The notes under the pieces: generated by a model
The model's input: only the letters and a program-made list of their open reading frames with translations
Told to the model about the DNA's origin: nothing
Databases searched by the model: none
Shown here: positions 14,992-23,127 of the stretch, in pieces
Position numbering within the stretch: position 1 is the first letter of the stretch
How the letters are laid out: every line of letters begins with the position of its first letter
Assembly (NCBI GenBank): GCA_019243195.1
Contig: JAFAUQ010000092.1
Coordinates: forward strand, 1 to 37,789
Reading direction: 5' to 3'
DNA from: Hyphomicrobiales bacterium
GTDB lineage: Bacteria; Pseudomonadota; Alphaproteobacteria; Rhizobiales; Xanthobacteraceae
Length of the DNA: 37,789 nucleotides
Made by a program: the position numbers and the translations under genes

Positions 14992-16194
14992 TCACCCGGC
15001 GTGCCGGTGCGCCAGCCCGTGCGCATGCGCGTGGTCGTGCTCGGCATAATGCTGGCGCAGCAGGTCCTTGCCGTAGTCGTTGCCGTTGGGCGTGCGCACT
15101 ACCGTGTGAATGTGATCGCGCGAGGGCGTGTCGTTGTCATAGACGATGCCCGACACGTGATCGAACTCGATGAGGATCACCGGGCTCAAGATGCGATAAT
15201 AGAACGGGCTCGCATCGTCGCAGGGACCGATCCAGGCGAAATGCGTGTCAGTGAGATGCCGCTTCGCCTCGCGGTAGCTGATTTCCGCGTGGCCGGGCCG
15301 GATGCGGCCGGTGTAGGTGGCAAGCAGCGCCGCGAGACGGTCGCGGCCTTCCGCCGAAAGGTCGTCATAGCGAATCCCGGCGGGATCGATGCGGCGGTTG
15401 TCCTGAAAGGCGGCGGTGAGCAACTCGCCCGGGAGATCCTTCCCGATCGTTGCGCGCGCCCGCGCGTCGGCGGAGAGCGAGCGCATCAGCGCGTGGCCCT
15501 GTTCCTCCTCGGCGGCGAAGACGCGCGTCCCGGCGTATTTGCCTGAGCGCGCGAGCACCGGCTCCGAGCCCATGAAGCTCGGTGTCATGACGAGCTGGTC
15601 GCCGAGCACGAAACAATTGACGTTGAGGTGATGCCCGTCGATCTGCCAGCCCCACGGCTCATCCGGCGACGGCGTGCCGAAGATGCTGATCCAATAGAAC
15701 CATTCGCTGTATTCGTCGGCCTTGCCGGTCACTTCCAGCATGTGCTCGTTGAGCCGCATGATGTCGCGCGCCGTGCGATAGCCCGCCGCGCTCATCGTTT
15801 CCCGCAGCAGCGCGAGCGCGCGCTCGCGCCCGGCGCCGTCGAGATCGATGAGGCACACGCCATGCCGCATCAGCCAGGGATGGATGTTCGACCACTTGCG
15901 CCAGGCCTCGTCCTCGATCGCGAAGCACACGGCTTTACTTTGCGCCGGCGTCAGCGCCGCGAGGAAGGTCCGTGCCGCTTCCACCAGCGAGGCAAGCGGA
16001 ACGCCGGTCCGTTCGCGTGCGAACAGTCCCGGCACGATGGCGTTTCCCGCGGCGATCCCGCGGAACGGCTCGGCCAACGCCCCCGGGATGCGATCGACGA
16101 TCGCCCTGAGCATGCCCGGCCGCACCTCGAACGGCCGGTCCGCCGGCGTCGGCGCTCGCTGGCGTAAGCCGAAGTGGGCGGTCTCTCCTGCCAT
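14992..16194 (-). CDS. DUF3500 domain protein with His-rich C-terminus
   Basis: 400-aa protein matching the DUF3500 family by its core segments: FLAALTPAQSKAVCFAIEDEAWRKWSNIHPW, SEWFYWISIFGTPSPDEPWGWQIDGHHLNVN and the C-terminal region YYRILSPVILIEFDHVSGIVYDND. The family has no settled function; the conserved GHH and other His residues suggest metal binding. The last 19 residues contain seven His (HYAEHDHAHAHGLAHRHAG), which also looks like a metal-binding tail. No signal peptide. A strong AGGAGG site precedes the ATG. It stands alone on its strand, and its 3' end abuts a REPIN-like repeat. Confidence 0.82.
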   Translation of the reverse strand: MAGETAHFGLRQRAPTPADRPFEVRPGMLRAIVDRIPGALAEPFRGIAAGNAIVPGLFARERTGVPLASLVEAARTFLAALTPAQSKAVCFAIEDEAWRKWSNIHPWLMRHGVCLIDLDGAGRERALALLRETMSAAGYRTARDIMRLNEHMLEVTGKADEYSEWFYWISIFGTPSPDEPWGWQIDGHHLNVNCFVLGDQLVMTPSFMGSEPVLARSGKYAGTRVFAAEEEQGHALMRSLSADARARATIGKDLPGELLTAAFQDNRRIDPAGIRYDDLSAEGRDRLAALLATYTGRIRPGHAEISYREAKRHLTDTHFAWIGPCDDASPFYYRILSPVILIEFDHVSGIVYDNDTPSRDHIHTVVRTPNGNDYGKDLLRQHYAEHDHAHAHGLAHRHAG

Positions 16195-16267
16195 CCTGGC
16201 CTCCTGTGTCGCGCCGGTCAGTTGCCGTTCATTCTCGCTATCTCATCGCGCTCCCCGCACCGCGTGC

Positions 16268-16759
16268 TCATGTCGCCGCGCCCGCAGGCGCCGTCCACTT
16301 GGCGTAAGGCCGCGCGACCAGCGAGCTATTGTAGTATTCGGCGCGGCCTGTAACCTCGCGGCCGATCCACGGCGGCAGCTCCGGGCGATAATCCTCGTGC
16401 GGCAACTCGACTTCGGCGACGATCAGCCCGGCATTCTCGCCGGCGAACACGTCGACCTCCCAGGTCGCGCCCGCATAAGGCACGATGTGGCGCACCTTCT
16501 CGATGACGGCGCCGCGCCGCAGGCCGATGAGCGCTTGCGCGTCGGCGACCGGGATCGGGTATTCGAGTTCCATCCGGCGCAGCTTTGCCGAGCGCGACTT
16601 GATCGTGAGCATCGCGGCGGTGTCGTCCTTGATGCGCACGCGGATGGTCGCTTTCCCGCCCAACGCCAGATAGGCCTGCCGGATATGCGACTGGCCGGTC
16701 GCGAGGCTGCGCCAGCCGCCGTCCTTGACCAGGAATTTGCGCTCGATTTCGACGCCCAT
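16268..16759 (-). CDS. CYTH domain protein (triphosphatase/adenylate cyclase IV fold)
   Basis: 163-aa CYTH-fold protein. The signature ExExK is at residues 4-8 (VEIERKFLV), and charged strands follow: IRQAYLALGGKATIRVRIKDD, AMLTIKSRSAKLRRMELEYPIP, IEKVRHIVPY, WEVDVFAGENAGLIVAEVELP. CYTH proteins hydrolyse inorganic or thiamine triphosphate or cyclise ATP in a metal-dependent tunnel. Short bacterial members like this are usually triphosphatases. An upstream start at 16813 is possible but the family N-terminus begins at the ATG at 16759. It is divergent from the M50 peptidase gene across an 83-bp shared promoter region. Confidence 0.9.
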   Translation of the reverse strand: MGVEIERKFLVKDGGWRSLATGQSHIRQAYLALGGKATIRVRIKDDTAAMLTIKSRSAKLRRMELEYPIPVADAQALIGLRRGAVIEKVRHIVPYAGATWEVDVFAGENAGLIVAEVELPHEDYRPELPPWIGREVTGRAEYYNSSLVARPYAKWTAPAGAAT

Positions 16760-16842
16760 CGACGACTCCCGCCACTTGGGCACGCAGCCTACGCAACCGC
16801 GCCCGTGGTGCAAGCGCTGGGGCCTCGCGCAGGCAAGCGCCG

Positions 16843-17484
16843 ATGACCTTCATCTTCGTGGTCGTCGGCTGGATTTTTTCGCTCTGCCTGCACGAGTTCG
16901 CGCATGCGGCGGTCGCCTTCCTCGGCGGCGACACCAGCGTGCGCGAGAAGGGCTATCTCACCTTCAATCCGCTGCGCTACGTCGATCCGATCGCCTCGCT
17001 GTTCGTGCCGCTGGTGTTCCTGTTGCTCGGCGGCATCGGGCTGCCCGGCGGCGCGGTTTACATCGACGCGCGGCGCCTGCGCAGCCGCTGGTGGGCCTGC
17101 GCGGTGGCGCTCGCCGGTCCCGCCGCCAACCTCGCCATCGCCGGCGTGCTGGTGCTCGCGCTTTCGACCGGCGTGATGGCGCGCAGCGCTGCCGCGCCGC
17201 CGCTCGCGTTTCTCGCTCTGCTGCAGGTCATGGCGGTGATCCTCAACCTGCTGCCGCTGCCGCCGCTCGACGGCTACCGCGCGATCGCGCCGTTCCTGCC
17301 GAAAAATCTGCAGATGACTTTCGACCGCTGGGGCTCGCTGCCGCTGTTCATTCTGCTGCTGCTGTGGGTCGTGCCCACGGTCTCGTCCTGGTTCTGGATC
17401 GCGACCTTCCGTCTCGCCGGCGCGCTCGGCGTTCCGCTCGCGCTCGCCGGCCTCGGCCTCAAGCAGTTCCGCATTTTTTGGTGA
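16843..17484 (+). CDS. Site-2 protease family M50 metallopeptidase
   Basis: 213-aa polytopic membrane protein of the short YwhC-like M50 subgroup. The zinc motif HEFAH is at residues 17-21 within the first membrane segment, and the second motif LPPLDGY supplies Asp143. Further segments: FNPLRYVDPIASLFVPLVFLLLGG, VALAGPAANLAIAGVLVLAL and a C-terminal pair of hydrophobic stretches. Such enzymes cleave peptide bonds within or near the membrane. There is no PDZ domain. The ATG at 16843 lacks a clear RBS. The substrate is unknown. Confidence 0.88.
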   Translation: MTFIFVVVGWIFSLCLHEFAHAAVAFLGGDTSVREKGYLTFNPLRYVDPIASLFVPLVFLLLGGIGLPGGAVYIDARRLRSRWWACAVALAGPAANLAIAGVLVLALSTGVMARSAAAPPLAFLALLQVMAVILNLLPLPPLDGYRAIAPFLPKNLQMTFDRWGSLPLFILLLLWVVPTVSSWFWIATFRLAGALGVPLALAGLGLKQFRIFW

Positions 17485-17505
17485 GGCCATAGGGCCGCCG
17501 TTCGC

Positions 17506-17600
17506 GTCATTGCGAGCGGAGCGAAGCAATCCAGAACAAGGTGCACGGATCTGAGATTTCTGGATTGCTTCGTCGCGCCTTCGGCGCTCCTCGCAATGAC
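17506..17600. repeat. REPIN-like palindromic doublet (family B, copy 2)
   Basis: A 95-bp element bounded by GTCATTGCGAGC and CTCGCAATGAC, with GAAGCAATCCAGA matched by TCTGGATTGCTTC. It is the second copy of the element at 14897-14989, 2.6 kb away, with a different centre. It lies between the M50 gene and a small membrane-protein gene on the plus strand. Confidence 0.85.
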
Positions 17601-17678
17601 GGCTCGTTACCTCTCACGTAATCGCTTTGCTGCCGGCGGGCGGCCACCTTCGGGCATCGTCAACCAAAGGAGGTCGTC

Positions 17679-18086
17679 ATGACCAATGTCGTCCCGATGT
17701 CCCGTCCACTTCGGCTTGCCCTTCTCGCCGATGCCGTTGCCAGCGGCGCAACCGCCGCGCTGCTCGTTGCCGGTGCCGGCGTGCTGGAGCGCTGGCTGGC
17801 GCTGCCGGCCGGGCTGACGCGCGAGGCCGGCCTGGTGCTCATTCCCTACATCGTGCTCGTCGTCGTCGTCGCCTCCCGGCCGGCGACGCCGGTCGCGACC
17901 GTCATGGCGATCATCGCCATCAACGCGGCCTGGACGGCGGCGAGCGTGCTTCTTTTGCTCGGCGGATGGGTGAGCCCGACCTTGCTCGGCATCGCCTTCG
18001 TGATGGCGCAAGCGCTCGCGGTCGGCGCCTTCGGCGTTATCCAGTATGTGTGCCTGCGCCAGGCCGTGGCCGGCGCGACGGCGTAG
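17679..18086 (+). CDS. Small four-helix membrane protein of unknown function
   Basis: 135-aa protein with about four hydrophobic segments (residues about 11-32, 48-65, 70-95 and 102-125), short loops and no conserved motif that I recognise. The start is unusually well supported: a full AAAGGAGGT Shine-Dalgarno lies 5 bp before the ATG. It has repeats on both sides (family B upstream, family A downstream), so it is probably monocistronic. Confidence 0.75.
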   Translation: MTNVVPMSRPLRLALLADAVASGATAALLVAGAGVLERWLALPAGLTREAGLVLIPYIVLVVVVASRPATPVATVMAIIAINAAWTAASVLLLLGGWVSPTLLGIAFVMAQALAVGAFGVIQYVCLRQAVAGATA

Positions 18087-18104
18087 CTGCTCCGGCACTA
18101 ATCT

Positions 18105-18206
18105 CGTCATGCCCCGCGAAAGCGGGGCATCCAGTAAACACCGTCGTTGCAGTTTTATCTGATACGGCTGTGTTTACTGGATCGCCCGCTTTCGCGGGCG
18201 ATGACG
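18105..18206. repeat. REPIN-like palindromic doublet (family A, copy 2)
   Basis: A 102-bp element bounded by CGTCAT and ATGACG with two hairpins, GCCCCGC-GAAA-GCGGGGC and GCCCGC-TTTC-GCGGGC, and TCCAGTAAACAC matched by GTGTTTACTGGA. It matches the copy at 9658-9757 closely at the ends and less so in the centre. It fills the gap between two convergent genes, ending 11 bp from the CsaA-like stop. Confidence 0.87.
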
Positions 18207-18216
18207 AAACCTTCAA

Positions 18217-18558
18217 CTAAAACACCGCGGCGCCCAGAGGGACGGTTTGCTCCGTCGTGAGATAGATGGTCCCGCCCGCCTCATGAGCGACGCCGAGCAC
18301 CAGCACTTCGGAAATCTCCGGCCCCATCTTCTTGACGCCGAAATTGATCACGCAAATCACGGTCTTTCCGAGCAGCGCCTCTTTCGCATAGTTGCGGTAG
18401 GCGCCGCACGAGATTTTGGTGCCGATCTCGTGCCCGAAGTCGATCGTCAGCTTATAAGTCGGCTTGCGCGTCTGCGCGTCCTCGACCCGGACGATCCGTC
18501 CCGCTCTGATGTCGAGCGCATCGAACTGGGCAAAGTCCACCGGCGGCTTGGGAGCCAT
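18217..18558 (-). CDS. csaA: CsaA-like tRNA-binding domain protein
   Basis: 113-aa free-standing OB-fold tRNA-binding (EMAP/MetG C-terminal type) domain. Family segments seen: FDALDIRAGRIVRVEDA near the N-terminus, YKLTIDFG, GTKISCGAYRNY (family G-x-k-x-S-x-g), GKTVICVINFGVKKMGPEISEVLVLG and a C-terminal VPLGAAVF. CsaA proteins bind tRNA and have been described as chaperone-like in secretion. The frame is open upstream, but the ATG at 18558 begins the conserved domain. A family C hairpin abuts the start codon, leaving almost no room for a standard RBS. Confidence 0.88.
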   Translation of the reverse strand: MAPKPPVDFAQFDALDIRAGRIVRVEDAQTRKPTYKLTIDFGHEIGTKISCGAYRNYAKEALLGKTVICVINFGVKKMGPEISEVLVLGVAHEAGGTIYLTTEQTVPLGAAVF

Positions 18559-18560
18559 TA

Positions 18561-18609
18561 GAGCATGATCCCGAAAAGTGGGTACCGGTTTTCGGAAAAG
18601 ATCATGCTC
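18561..18609. repeat. GAGCATGATC palindromic repeat (family C, copy 1)
   Basis: A 49-bp element with perfect ends GAGCATGATC and GATCATGCTC and an inner CCGAAAA...GGTACC...TTTTCGG pairing. A second copy in the other orientation lies at 36188-36236. Here it starts 2 bp from the CsaA-like ATG and lies within the 65 bp to the L,D-transpeptidase stop. I recall this repeat as frequent in Rhizobiales genomes. Confidence 0.85.
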
Positions 18610-18623
18610 CAGCAACAAGTCAT

Positions 18624-20147
18624 TCACCAACGGGAATACCCGCCGTAAGGCGAACCCCAGGAGCCACCCGCGCCTGATGAGTTCCACCCGCTCGATGAGC
18701 TCCACCCGCCCGAAGAAGTCCACCGGCCCGATGAGTTCCCGCGGTCCGACGAGCCCCAATGTCGCTCGCGGGCGCGGGCGTATCTGGGTTCGGCGGGCGT
18801 GGGATGGTGGCGCATGGCGAGCCCGCCTTGCGGCTCGTTGCTCAACACGGCGATGAAGTCGGTGCCCTTGCCGGTCTCGCGGCTCAATGCCTCGTCCGAG
18901 ATGATCAGGGACGAGCGCGGCGACGCGGTCGGCGCGATGCGATCGAGCACGTCCTGCGGGATGACGAGGCGGTCGAGCGCGCTTTTCGCATCATTCGCCT
19001 CGTTGAGCGAAACCACGGTCCAGCGCAGCCCGTCATCCGTGCGGTCGACCGCGGTGAAGACATGGGTGCCGATCGGCTTCTCCGGATCGCGGATCGTAAC
19101 CGGGCTCTCGAGGATGGGCTCGAACCCGCGCCGCACGTAGAGCCGCTGCGTCTTGCGGCTGATGAAGACCGAGACCGGCTCTAGCTCGCGCGCCGCCTCG
19201 CGCGCGGCCTTGGCGGCGGCAGCCCGCGCGCTTTCCGCGGCGGCCGCGGCTTCGCGCGTCTGGTTCGCCGCATCGAGCTTCGGCTGCAGCTCCGCATTGG
19301 CGGCGTCCCACTGCGCCTGCACGTCGGCGAGCTTTGCCTCCGCCTTTGCCTTGTTGTCGGTTGCCCGCGCCTTCGCTTCGTCCGACGTCGCGGCATCGAC
19401 CGCCTTCTCGGCCGCCGCGCGTTCCGCCTCGGCGCGCGCCTTGAGCGTCTCCTTCGCCCGCAGCGTCATTCGGGCGCGCGCGGCTTCCCGCTCGGCGGTA
19501 GCGGCCGCGGCCCGTGCCGCGTCCGCCTTGCGCGCCGCCTCGGAAGCCTCGGCGGCAAGCGCTTTGGCATGGGCGGCATCATCCGGCTTGGGCGAGAACA
19601 GCGCCGGGTGGGAGATGTCGACCGGCGTCGCATCGCGCGGCGCGATGATCACGCGCATGCCGACCGCGGTCTTTCCGAATAGGCCCTCGGCGAAACCGTA
19701 CGGCATGCGAATGCAGCCGTGCGAGGCCGGATGTCCCGGCAGCGGGCCGCCGTGCAGCGCGATGCCGGACCAGGTGATGCGCTGCATGTTGGGCATGTAC
19801 GCATCGTCGTAGAGGTTCGAGTAGTGGTCTTTTTCCTTCTGAATGACGCTGAAGACACCGGCGGGCGTCTCGCGGCCCCGCTGGCCGGTGGACACCGGCG
19901 CGCGCAGGATCCAGCCATCCGCGTCGTAGATGGTAACCCGCTGACTCTTGATCGACACGATCGCCATGAGGGGGTTGCCGGCGGCGCGTGGCGCGACGGT
20001 TTCGGCGGAGTGTTCCGCGTGATGATGGCGCCGCGCCGCGCCGGCCGGATCCGGAACCGCGATCAGCGCGGCAACGGCCGCAGCCGCCAGCCACCCGGGC
20101 CGGTGTTGCGCTTTAATGGCCCGAGCCCGCGCCCAAATGCGTGTCAT
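18624..20147 (-). CDS. L,D-transpeptidase (YkuD) with coiled-coil insert and second YkuD-like half
   Basis: 507-aa exported protein. An N-terminal signal peptide (about 1-37, ending near AVPDPAGA) precedes a YkuD catalytic domain, residues about 58-172: LHGGPLPGHP (His132) and ASHGCIRMP (Cys145). It should form or anchor L,D cross-links in the periplasm. Residues about 185-325 are Ala/Glu/Lys/Arg-rich with heptad character and almost no Gly or Pro: a long coiled coil. A second region, about 328-440 (VSVFISRKTQRLYVRRG...GTHVFTAV), resembles the start of another YkuD domain but lacks SHGC. The tail is Ser/Gly/Trp low complexity (SSGGWSSSSGWNSSG). A GGAAAGGA site precedes the ATG at 20147. Confidence 0.87.
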   Translation of the reverse strand: MTRIWARARAIKAQHRPGWLAAAAVAALIAVPDPAGAARRHHHAEHSAETVAPRAAGNPLMAIVSIKSQRVTIYDADGWILRAPVSTGQRGRETPAGVFSVIQKEKDHYSNLYDDAYMPNMQRITWSGIALHGGPLPGHPASHGCIRMPYGFAEGLFGKTAVGMRVIIAPRDATPVDISHPALFSPKPDDAAHAKALAAEASEAARKADAARAAAATAEREAARARMTLRAKETLKARAEAERAAAEKAVDAATSDEAKARATDNKAKAEAKLADVQAQWDAANAELQPKLDAANQTREAAAAAESARAAAAKAAREAARELEPVSVFISRKTQRLYVRRGFEPILESPVTIRDPEKPIGTHVFTAVDRTDDGLRWTVVSLNEANDAKSALDRLVIPQDVLDRIAPTASPRSSLIISDEALSRETGKGTDFIAVLSNEPQGGLAMRHHPTPAEPRYARARERHWGSSDRGNSSGRWTSSGGWSSSSGWNSSGAGGSWGSPYGGYSRW

Positions 20148-20320
20148 GGTGGTCCTTTCCGCGTGGTGCATTGGCTCGTGCCCGGAGAATCGTACCCCCG
20201 CTTGCCACGCACAAGCCGCTCTCGGACTTATATATGCCCGGCGCGGCGGAATGGTTGCAGACGGACGGCCACACGGCTCCGCGGGGACCAAAGGTCCAGG
20301 CTAAATCGTCGACGGCCTGC

Positions 20321-21112
20321 TCAGTACTTCGCGACGATGGGACCGCCGAAACGGTAGTTCAGCCGGATCGTTGCCATGTCCACGTCCTGGCTGATGTTGT
20401 CGCTCCGCGTGACCGCAAAGCCGGGCGGACCAACCGGGGCCTGCGTGGCTTGAAATGGGAACACCACGCTCTTGGTGCCCATAAACAGATGATCGTATTC
20501 GATGCCGATCGACCAGTTCGGCGCAAAGGCGAACTCAATCCCGGTTCCCACCGCCCCGCCCCAACGCGTTTCGTCGGCCTGATTGAAGACCACGCCGTTC
20601 GCGGTGAAGAAGGAACTGTAATGGTTATCCGTGACCGCGGCGCCGCCCTTCACGTACCAGAGCACGTTGTTAAAGGCATAGCCGATCTGGCCGGTGAACA
20701 GGCCGATGCCGTTGATCTTGGTCTGATTGATGAAAGGAAAAATCCCGGCCGCCAGACTGCTGTTGGATCCTTTCAGGTTGGCCCAATCGCCTTGCGCTTC
20801 GAGGCCGAACACAAAATTCGTCGCCTGCCAACGATAACCGATCTGACCGCCAACGAGGCCGCCGGTCGCGTTGTGGCAACCCTCGGAATCCGGGCCAACC
20901 GGAAGGTTTGCCACACTGAATACGGTCCAGCACTCACGGCTCGAGGCGCCGCCCGCGTTGAGGCCGATGTAAAAGCCGCTCCAATCATAGACCGGAGCCA
21001 CCATGGGCGGCGCCTTGGTGTAGGTCTTTACGGGAAGGTCGGCGGCGTCAGCCGCGCCGGCGAACGCGGCGATACAAACGATTCCGGCCGCAGCGGTTGC
21101 GATCCGACGCAT
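20321..21112 (-). CDS. Omp25/31-type outer-membrane beta-barrel protein
   Basis: 263-aa protein with a cleavable signal peptide (MRRIATAAAGIVCIAAFAGA, cleavage near ADA-ADL) and the Rhizobiales Omp25/Omp31 pattern YDWSGFYIGLNAGG. Alternating strands follow: GLVGGQIGYRWQATNFVFGLEAQGDWANL, GIGLFTGQIGYAFNNVLWYVKGGAAV, WSIGIEYDHLFMG and the terminal MATIRLNYRFGGP. An eight-stranded barrel is expected. It lies upstream of the L,D-transpeptidase gene on the same strand (173-bp gap), and both act on the envelope, but co-transcription is unproven. An in-frame TTG at 21124 is a weaker start. Confidence 0.9.
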   Translation of the reverse strand: MRRIATAAAGIVCIAAFAGAADAADLPVKTYTKAPPMVAPVYDWSGFYIGLNAGGASSRECWTVFSVANLPVGPDSEGCHNATGGLVGGQIGYRWQATNFVFGLEAQGDWANLKGSNSSLAAGIFPFINQTKINGIGLFTGQIGYAFNNVLWYVKGGAAVTDNHYSSFFTANGVVFNQADETRWGGAVGTGIEFAFAPNWSIGIEYDHLFMGTKSVVFPFQATQAPVGPPGFAVTRSDNISQDVDMATIRLNYRFGGPIVAKY

Positions 21113-21332
21113 GGCAGCCTCCAAACGTGACCAATCGCCCCAACTTTTTCTCGCATGCGACTGCTACGTCCGCCAGAGAGGCTGATCCCAGCGTTGCTGT
21201 TTTCCGGGAATGTGTTGCCGAAATGCCGCCACGGGAGGTTCCGCAGAGACATAAGGCCGCCGCAAAACGCGCCGTTGGTGCGGAGAAGCGGATTCGCGAA
21301 AGCCCTACCGCGAGCTTACGCAAGGACAGGTC

Positions 21333-22550
21333 ATGAAAGCCGAGTTGGATTTCGCCAGCCAGGAGTTTTTTCGCGATCCTGCGGCCGGGCTCAAGCGGCT
21401 GCAGGCCGCCGGGCCGGTGGTCGAGGCCAAATTCCCGATCGTCGGCCGCGTCTGGATGGCCACCACGCAGGAGGCCGTTTCCCGCGTGCTCAAGGACGGC
21501 CGCGTGTTCACCTTGCGCAAGGACGACGGCACGGTGGCCGGGCTGCGCTGGTGGATGCCGCGCATATTCCGCGTGTTCGCCAACAACATGCTCAACATGG
21601 ACGAGCCGGATCACACCCGGCTGCGGTCGCTGGTGGACGAAGCCTTTCGCCGCCGCGCGGTGCTCGATATGGAGCCGCGTATCCGCGCGATCGCCGACGA
21701 GCTTGCGGACGATCTCTTTGCGCAGGGAAGTCCGGCCGACCTCGTGACCCGGTTTGCCCGCATGCTGCCGCTCTCGGTGATTTGCGAGCTGCTCGGCCTG
21801 CCGCTCGAAGATCGTGCGAAGTTCATCGCCTGGGCAGGCCGCGCCACCGGCGTCACCGGCATCCTCGGCTTCTTTCGCCTGGCGCCGACCATCACCGCCA
21901 TGAAGCGCTATCTGGGCGAGCGCCTGGAGCGCGTGCGCAAGAGCGGCGGCGAGGGCCTCATCGCCGAACTCGTGCGCGTCGAGAAGGAAGGCGCGCGGCT
22001 TTCCCCCGACGAGATGATCGCGATGGTGTTCCTGCTGCTGCTCGCCGGGCATGAGACCACGACGCATCTCATCAGCGGCTCGGTGTTCGAACTTGCGAAA
22101 AATCCCGGCCTGCGTGACTGGCTGGAGGAGGACTGGAGCCGCGCCGATCTCGCCGTCGAGGAATTCCTGCGCTTTGTTTGCCCGGTGCAATTCTCAAAGC
22201 CGCGATTCGTGCGGCAGGACGTGGAGCTCGCCGGCGCCCGGCTCAAGCGCGGCGATCAGGTCATGGCCTTGCTGGCGGCTGCCAACATGGATCCGGCGGC
22301 GAACGTCGCGCCGGAAAAGCTCGATCTCGCACGCCGGCCCAACCATCACGTCGCCTTCGGCACCGGCATCCACTTCTGCCTCGGCTATCAGCTCGCGCGA
22401 CTCGAAGGAAAATGCGCGCTGCAGGCCTTGTACACGCGCTGGCCGAAGCTGACCCTGGCCGTTGCGCCCGAAGAAATCCGCTGGCGTACCCGCCCCGGCC
22501 TGCGCGCGATCGTCAGCCTGCCGGTGACGGCGGGGCGCAACGGGCATTGA
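21333..22550 (+). CDS. Cytochrome P450
   Basis: 405-aa soluble bacterial-type P450. Motifs: I-helix AGHETT at residues 238-243, K-helix ExxR at Glu277-Arg280 (EEFLR) and heme loop FGTGIHFCLGYQLAR with Cys349 as the thiolate ligand. An early MDEPDHTRLRSLVDEAFRRR segment is typical of class I bacterial P450s. It needs a ferredoxin and reductase, and neither is present in this window. The ATG is preceded by AAGGACAGG. The neighbouring MAPEG gene starts 43 bp downstream and may be co-transcribed. The substrate cannot be read from sequence. Confidence 0.94.
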   Translation: MKAELDFASQEFFRDPAAGLKRLQAAGPVVEAKFPIVGRVWMATTQEAVSRVLKDGRVFTLRKDDGTVAGLRWWMPRIFRVFANNMLNMDEPDHTRLRSLVDEAFRRRAVLDMEPRIRAIADELADDLFAQGSPADLVTRFARMLPLSVICELLGLPLEDRAKFIAWAGRATGVTGILGFFRLAPTITAMKRYLGERLERVRKSGGEGLIAELVRVEKEGARLSPDEMIAMVFLLLLAGHETTTHLISGSVFELAKNPGLRDWLEEDWSRADLAVEEFLRFVCPVQFSKPRFVRQDVELAGARLKRGDQVMALLAAANMDPAANVAPEKLDLARRPNHHVAFGTGIHFCLGYQLARLEGKCALQALYTRWPKLTLAVAPEEIRWRTRPGLRAIVSLPVTAGRNGH

Positions 22551-22593
22551 CGCGCGCTTGCCCGCGGGCGCTTCTTTATATATCGCGGGTTTC

Positions 22594-22986
22594 ATGCCGC
22601 ATTACACCGCCGTCGTCACGCTGCTTGCCATCGCGTTGTATTTCTTCCTTGCGACACGCGTCGCGGTGGCGCGCGGGAAATTCGGTGTCCCACATCCGGC
22701 AACGACCGGCAATCCCGATTTCGAGCGCGTCTTTCGCGTGCATTTGAACACGCTCGAATGGCTGCCGATCTTTTTGGTGCCGCTGTGGCTTTGCGCCATT
22801 TATTTGAGCGACATCGGTGCGGCGGCGCTCGGCCTTGTGTGGATCGCCGGCCGGGTTCTTTATTTCCTCGGTTACAGCAGGGCGGTGGAGAAGCGTCTGC
22901 CCGGCTTTTTCATTCAATCGGCCGCATGCTTTTTGCTCTTCATCGGCGCGGTCGTCGGCGTTGTAATGCGCTGGGCGGGCGGGTGA
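22594..22986 (+). CDS. MAPEG family membrane protein
   Basis: 130-aa protein with four hydrophobic segments and the MAPEG-like pattern RVFRVHLNTLEWLPIFLVPLWL, then GRVLYFLGYSRAVEKRLPGF. Members are trimeric membrane enzymes of glutathione and eicosanoid metabolism; bacterial ones are thought to have glutathione transferase or peroxidase activity. The ATG at 22594 is preferred over a TTG at 22558 because the longer form adds residues before the first membrane helix, but no clear RBS supports either. It lies just after the P450 gene. Confidence 0.85.
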   Translation: MPHYTAVVTLLAIALYFFLATRVAVARGKFGVPHPATTGNPDFERVFRVHLNTLEWLPIFLVPLWLCAIYLSDIGAAALGLVWIAGRVLYFLGYSRAVEKRLPGFFIQSAACFLLFIGAVVGVVMRWAGG

Positions 22987-23127
22987 TCGTCGATCGCTGC
23001 GGCCGGAACTTCACGCCCCTTCCCGCGTTGAGCCTCATTCGTTTGAGTACCCGGAAGAGTGTGCGGCGCTGTCCGCCGGCGGGTGCGTTGATTGCGGCCG
23101 GCTTGCAGGGAAACGGGAGGACCGGCG

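Noticed and set aside
21333-22986. P450-MAPEG as a dedicated eicosanoid-like pathway
   Set aside because: Only adjacency supports it; MAPEG and P450 genes are common and neither shows substrate motifs.
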